A stretch of 9,733 nucleotides of DNA from Nitriliruptorales bacterium (GTDB lineage: Bacteria; Actinomycetota; Nitriliruptoria; Euzebyales; Egibacteraceae): NCBI GenBank assembly GCA_007133145.1, contig SLNF01000126.1:1-9733 (forward strand), in the 5' to 3' direction. The position numbers and the translations under genes are program-made. The first letter of the stretch is position 1. Each line of letters starts with the position of its first letter. Positions 6,924-9,733 of this stretch are shown in pieces. The notes beneath the pieces were generated by a model. The model ran no database searches. It was given only the letters and a program-made list of their open reading frames with translations, and had not been told where the DNA came from.

Positions 6924-6945
6924 ATGCAGAAATCGTTTTCTGGAT
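6924..6945. promoter_or_regulatory. LacI-type operator of the rbs operon
   Basis: CAGAAATCGTTTTCTG (6927-6942) is a 16-bp palindrome centred on CG with a single mismatched pair. Two further matching pairs outside one mismatch extend it to 22 bp. Known LacI-family operators share this central CG flanked by A-rich and T-rich arms. It covers the predicted transcription start (about 6937) and touches the -10 box, so bound repressor would block RNA polymerase. The AT-rich arms stand out in this GC-rich DNA. The half-site assignment is read from the sequence; binding is inferred. Confidence 0.75.
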
Positions 6946-6972
6946 GATACCACCGCGTCCTGGGGGTGACAA
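6944..6972 (-). promoter_or_regulatory. Sigma-70-type promoter of the rbs operon
   Basis: On the minus strand, -35 TTGTCA (6967-6972) and -10 TATCAT (6944-6949) each match the consensus at 5 of 6 positions and are separated by exactly 17 bases. The predicted start point is near 6937, inside the operator, giving a leader of about 110 bases before the repressor GTG. No competing gene or terminator lies between it and the operon. Confidence 0.75.
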
Positions 6973-6987
6973 GGGCCGAGCGCGACG

Positions 6988-7021
6988 CGGTGACCGGTTG
7001 CGGCCGGCCTCGTGGTCACCG
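6988..7021. repeat. Inverted repeat upstream of the rbs promoter
   Basis: CGGTGACC and GGTCACCG form a perfect 8-bp stem around an 18-base loop, which itself contains the palindrome GGCCGGCC. It lies 15 bases upstream of the rbs -35 box and about 270 bases after the oxidoreductase stop codon. It could be a binding site for an activator or the end of the upstream transcript. No T-run follows on the minus strand. Confidence 0.4.
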
Positions 7022-7286
7022 AGGCCGCGCCGAGTCCACACCCCGACGGCCGCCTCCAACGGCAGGGGGGCAGGAGCCAGGTGCCCGCACGATCCGTGAC
7101 CGACGCCACGTGCGCGGGCCGTTCCAGCTGGTAGGGGCGAGGTCCGCCACAGCCCACTCGCTGGGGCGCATCCGCCACCGCTTTCGGGACCACTGCGTCG
7201 AGGCCCCCCGAGCTGGCGGACGGCGATCGCTGAGGGTTCGCTGAGCCTCGATCGGGACGGGATGTCGGCCGCCGTGGCCCGGATCG
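7022..7286. other. Intergenic stretch with no gene seen
   Basis: Lies between the oxidoreductase stop codon and the rbs regulatory region. Open frames cross it, but they only extend from neighbouring genes and have no family resemblance or good start. No tRNA, rRNA or riboswitch pattern is recognisable. A short direct repeat (CGCTGAG twice, near 7227-7245) flanked by CGATCG on both sides is the only structure noticed, and it may be chance. Confidence 0.5.
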
Positions 7287-8762
7287 TCAGCGGGGCGCCG
7301 ACGCCGCCGGTGACCCTCCCGACGCGCGGTCGCCGCCCCCGTCGTCGCGCGGGTACACGAGCCAGCTGTCGCCTCCGCGCTTGGTGACCTCCTCGAGGGC
7401 GACCCCGCGCTCGCTGGCGAGCAGACGCATCACCCGCCAGGTGCAGAAGCCGCCCTGACAGCGGCCCATCCCCGCGCGGGTGCGGAACTTCACGCCGTCG
7501 AGGGTCCAGGCGCCGCGCCGGATCGCGTCGACGACCTCGCCTTCGGTCACGACCTCGCAGCGGCACACCAACCGCGCGAACGCCGGGTCCTCGGCGGCGA
7601 GGCGCGCGTGCTCGGCCCGGGTCAGGCCCGCCACGTGCACGGGGTGGGGCAGGGTCGGCACGAAGTCCTCGCGGGGGGTGAGCTCCAGGCCCGCCTCGGC
7701 GAGGTGGCCGAGGAGGAGCTCGGCGATTGCCGGCGAGGAGGTCAGCCCCGGCGACTGGATCCCCGCGGCGTTGATGAACCCCGGCGCCGCGGTGGGGCCG
7801 ATGATGAAGTCGTTGGTGTCGGCCACGGGGCGCAGCCCCGAGAACGAGGCGATGACGTCGCGGGTGCTGAGGCCGGGCACGATCCGCCGGGCGCCCTCGA
7901 ACACCCGCCACATCCCCTCAGCGGAGGTGGCGAGGTCCTCCTTGTCGTCGACGTCGTCGGCGGTGGGGCCGACCATCGTCGCGCCGTCGACGGTGGGGAT
8001 GACGAGCACCCCCTTGGTCTTCTGCGTCGGGCAGGGAGCCACGATCCGCCCGACGATCCCGGCGAGGCGCTTGTCGAGCAGGTACTCCTCCCCCTTGCGC
8101 GGGGTGATGGTGAACTCGCCCACCCCGGCCATGGCGGCGACCTCGTCGGCGAAGCGCCCCGCGGCATTGACGACGAAACGCGCCCGGAAGGTGCCGTCGG
8201 AGGTCTCAAGCGTCCAGCCCTCAGCGCTGGGCTCCAACGCCGTGACACGCCGGCCGGTGCGGATTGTCACACCGTTGCGCGCGGCGCTCTCCGCCAGCAG
8301 CAGCGCCGCCTCGTAGGGGTTGACCACCCCCGCGGTCGGCGCCCACAGCGCCCCCACGATGTCGTCGCTGAGGTTGGGCTCCTCCCGGCGGACACGGTCG
8401 CCGTCCCACATCTCAAGCCCGGTCACGCCGCGCTCCTCGCCCTGACGCAGCAGCCCGCGCAGCGTCGCGAGGTGCTCCTCGTCGAAGCCGACGATGAGCT
8501 CGCCCACCCGCCGGAAGCCGAACCCCAACTCGGCCTGCAGCGGCCCCCACAACTGGTTGCCGTCCCACTCCAGCGGGCCGCGCACCGAGCCCACGGGCGC
8601 ATGCCAGCCCGCGTGGATGATCCCCGAGTTGGCCTTGCTCGTGCCGAACCCGACCTCGGCCTCGCGCTCCAGCAGCACCGCGTCGACCCGGTACCGCGAC
8701 AGCGCCCGCGCGAACGCGGCGCCGACCACCCCTCCACCGATGATCGCGACGTCGTAGCCCAC
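7287..8762 (-). CDS. FAD-dependent oxidoreductase, GlpA / L-2-hydroxyglutarate oxidase-like, with C-terminal BFD [2Fe-2S] domain
   Basis: Probably oxidises a hydroxy-acid or polyol phosphate, passing electrons through FAD and an iron-sulfur centre; the substrate is not determined. The 491-residue protein opens with a Rossmann FAD motif GGGVVG (9-14), an acidic residue ending strand two (Glu32), and GTSKANSGIIHAGWH (40-54), typical of the DAO/GlpA fold. FSGLRPVADTNDFIIGP (307-323) and GIQSPGLTSSPAIAE (334-348) are the usual C-terminal FAD contacts. Residues 400-440 form a BFD-like domain with four cysteines (C400, C402, C435, C440). This is the layout of GlpA-like proteins that normally sit beside an FAD/NAD partner and a DUF1667 protein, neither of which is visible here. 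I chose GTG 8762: GGAGG lies 5 bases upstream and the FAD motif follows at once. The tail after about 472 is low-complexity. Confidence 0.88.
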   Translation of the reverse strand: MGYDVAIIGGGVVGAAFARALSRYRVDAVLLEREAEVGFGTSKANSGIIHAGWHAPVGSVRGPLEWDGNQLWGPLQAELGFGFRRVGELIVGFDEEHLATLRGLLRQGEERGVTGLEMWDGDRVRREEPNLSDDIVGALWAPTAGVVNPYEAALLLAESAARNGVTIRTGRRVTALEPSAEGWTLETSDGTFRARFVVNAAGRFADEVAAMAGVGEFTITPRKGEEYLLDKRLAGIVGRIVAPCPTQKTKGVLVIPTVDGATMVGPTADDVDDKEDLATSAEGMWRVFEGARRIVPGLSTRDVIASFSGLRPVADTNDFIIGPTAAPGFINAAGIQSPGLTSSPAIAELLLGHLAEAGLELTPREDFVPTLPHPVHVAGLTRAEHARLAAEDPAFARLVCRCEVVTEGEVVDAIRRGAWTLDGVKFRTRAGMGRCQGGFCTWRVMRLLASERGVALEEVTKRGGDSWLVYPRDDGGGDRASGGSPAASAPR

Positions 8763-9162
8763 GACCGCCTCCGCCACCTCCGCGCGCTGATCCGAAGCCT
8801 CGCCCGCCGAGGGTTGCCCGAACCGAGGCGGTGGTCCCCTCCCGGCGAGGCGACCGACCCCCGTCGGTCGCTCCCAGGCGACTCGGCTGGGCGCGGGGCC
8901 CGGCCCGGCGTCGCAGGCGACCGCCGGCGCGCTCGGCTGCTCCGCCTCTTGGGGGTCGGCAGGCGCCGGTGGGTCCCAGACCACGGGGGGAGGGGGCGGC
9001 CTCCTCGCCGCCCGCCTCCGGCGAGGCCTCCTCCGCGGTGGCCCACGCCGTGGCCACGATCGACCGGGTGGCCCGGCTCGCGCCCGGCCACCTCTCAGGC
9101 CAGGCCTGCCCAGCACGACTTCGGCCCGTGCACTCGTGGGGAGCGCAGCACGCCCGGGATCG
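8763..9162. other. 400-bp gap, no convincing gene; possibly decayed coding sequence
   Basis: Lies between two minus-strand genes. Minus-strand frames stay open across it with high GC third positions, but their proteins are Pro/Arg/Gly-rich and resemble nothing I know. The stretch with the most protein-like composition seems to jump frame: one frame reads ATAWATAEEASPEAGGEEAA (near 9055-8995) and another reads VVWDPPAPADPQEAEQ just after it. It may be a frameshifted remnant or simply GC-rich spacer. The oxidoreductase frame is also open through here to 9185 but has no credible start upstream of 8762. Confidence 0.4.
8850..8871 (-). terminator. Strong GC hairpin downstream of the hydrolase gene
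   Basis: GCGACCGAC and GTCGGTCGC form a perfect 9-bp stem around a CCCC loop, the most stable hairpin noticed in the window. It lies about 290 bases past the hydrolase stop codon and 88 bases before the oxidoreductase start. It may end the hydrolase transcript or fold in the oxidoreductase leader. The missing T-run makes the terminator label tentative. Confidence 0.35.
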
Positions 9163-9733
9163 TCAGGGCGACGCCTCCCCTGCACCGGACCCGGCCCCGC
9201 CCGTGACCACCTCGCCGTCGCCGCTGCCCGCGACCGCTTCCACGGCCCCGGCGACGAGCGGCTCGAGGCCCCATTCGAGCCCGTCGAACGCGCCGCTGAA
9301 CCCCAGTCGCACGACCACGAGGTCGGCGGAGGGCACGACCACGAGGTGCTGACCCTCGTTGCCCGCCGCCCAGAAGGCGTCGGCGGGGACCGAGGGCATC
9401 CGCAGCTTGCCGTCGGCGCCTTCGTTGAGCCACCAGCGCCAGCCGTAGGGGTGCTCGGTGGGCACCTCGACGGGGGTGGTCGACGCCTCGACCCAGCCTT
9501 CGGGCAGCAGGCGCTCGCCGTCCCACACGCCGTCCTGGAGGAACCACTGCCCGAACCGCGCCCAGTCCCTCGCGGTGGCGTAGAGGAACGAGGAGCACAC
9601 GAGTCCGCCGTCGGCGTCGGCCTCGAGCACCGCCGAGCGCAGCCCGAGCGGGCCGAACACGAGCTCGTCGGCGAGCTCGGGTCCGGAGCCGCTCGCGGCC
9701 TGGGCGACGTCGCAGAGGATGTTCGTCGTGCCC
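9163..9733 (-). CDS. Serine hydrolase, class C beta-lactamase-like (PF00144 type), 5' end outside window
   Basis: A penicillin-binding-protein-fold serine hydrolase; members cleave amide or ester bonds, and the true substrate is unknown here. The visible C-terminal ~190 residues start in frame at the right edge with GTTNILCDVAQAA. They continue through FGPLGLRSAVLEAD, YATARDWARFGQWFLQDGVW, RLLPEGWVEAS, YGWRWWLNEG, and FWAAGNEGQHLVVVPSADLV, followed by VVRLG. This order is characteristic of the beta-lactamase-related family. The nucleophile motif S-x-x-K and most of the Y-x-N/S region lie beyond the window. GNEGQ occupies the third active-site motif, where GHGGQ-like sequences are common. A Gly/Ala/Glu-rich tail of about 20 residues ends the protein. 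GTG 9660 is an internal codon, not the start. A different substrate, such as cyclic amides or esters, is equally possible. Confidence 0.85.
   Translation of the reverse strand, partial: GTTNILCDVAQAASGSGPELADELVFGPLGLRSAVLEADADGGLVCSSFLYATARDWARFGQWFLQDGVWDGERLLPEGWVEASTTPVEVPTEHPYGWRWWLNEGADGKLRMPSVPADAFWAAGNEGQHLVVVPSADLVVVRLGFSGAFDGLEWGLEPLVAGAVEAVAGSGDGEVVTGGAGSGAGEASP

Noticed and set aside
627..6972. The rbs cluster as a novel system
   Set aside because: All six genes have well-known counterparts and match a standard ribose import and phosphorylation operon; only the order and details differ.
6828..7193. Upstream extension of the repressor reading frame
   Set aside because: It would have to be transcribed from upstream of the visible promoter, and it lacks similarity to LacI proteins. 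GTG 6827 has an ideal ribosome site and starts directly at the DNA-binding domain.
8763..9185. Upstream extension of the oxidoreductase reading frame
   Set aside because: The added 141 residues are Arg/Pro-rich with no domain, while GTG 8762 has GGAGG at the right distance and the FAD motif follows immediately.
7608..9206. 532-codon plus-strand open frame opposite the oxidoreductase
   Set aside because: Antisense to a gene with clear FAD and iron-sulfur motifs; the composition is low-complexity and the end is Pro/Arg-rich.
1..9733. CRISPR arrays, tRNA or rRNA genes
   Set aside because: No regularly spaced direct repeats and no T-arm or rRNA-like sequence were recognised on either strand.

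Overview
The window is very GC-rich, with GC-dominated third codon positions, frequent GTG starts and markedly acidic proteins. This fits a high-GC actinobacterium. The acidic transporter proteins would suit a salt- or alkali-tolerant lineage, but that is inference. Apart from an insertion-sequence remnant at the left edge, every gene I can support lies on the minus strand.

Bases 1-626: transposase debris. The first ~313 bases are the 3' part of an IS256-family (mutator-type) transposase, broken just before its last catalytic residue. It runs into sequence that may hold a second, opposite-facing transposase remnant. No intact gene is present here.

Bases 627-6972: a complete ribose uptake and activation operon, read right to left as rbsR-rbsA-rbsC-rbsB-rbsK-rbsD. 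A sigma-70-like promoter (TTGTCA, 17 bp, TATCAT) is followed at the predicted start point by a LacI-type palindromic operator with a central CG. The repressor gene comes first, so it probably represses its own operon. RbsB is a lipoprotein that binds ribose outside the cell. RbsC (membrane channel) and RbsA (double ATPase) import it. RbsD converts the pyranose form to the furanose form, and RbsK phosphorylates it to ribose-5-phosphate for the pentose phosphate and nucleotide pathways. Junctions are tight (4-bp overlap, 2-bp gap, 9-bp gap, 1-bp overlap), except for a 153-bp gap with two hairpins ahead of rbsB.

Bases 6973-7286: no gene seen. There is one 8-bp-stem inverted repeat just upstream of the rbs promoter.

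Bases 7287-8762: an FAD-dependent oxidoreductase of the GlpA / L-2-hydroxyglutarate oxidase type with a C-terminal BFD-like [2Fe-2S] domain, without its usual partner genes nearby. Bases 8763-9162 hold no convincing gene, but contain a strong hairpin and possibly decayed coding sequence. Bases 9163-9733 are the 3' part of a serine beta-lactamase-like hydrolase whose start lies beyond the right edge.

I see no previously undescribed system. The points most worth a second look are the clear promoter/operator, the acidic extensions of RbsB and RbsC, a Tyr-to-Phe change in RbsD, the transposase junction and the orphan oxidoreductase.
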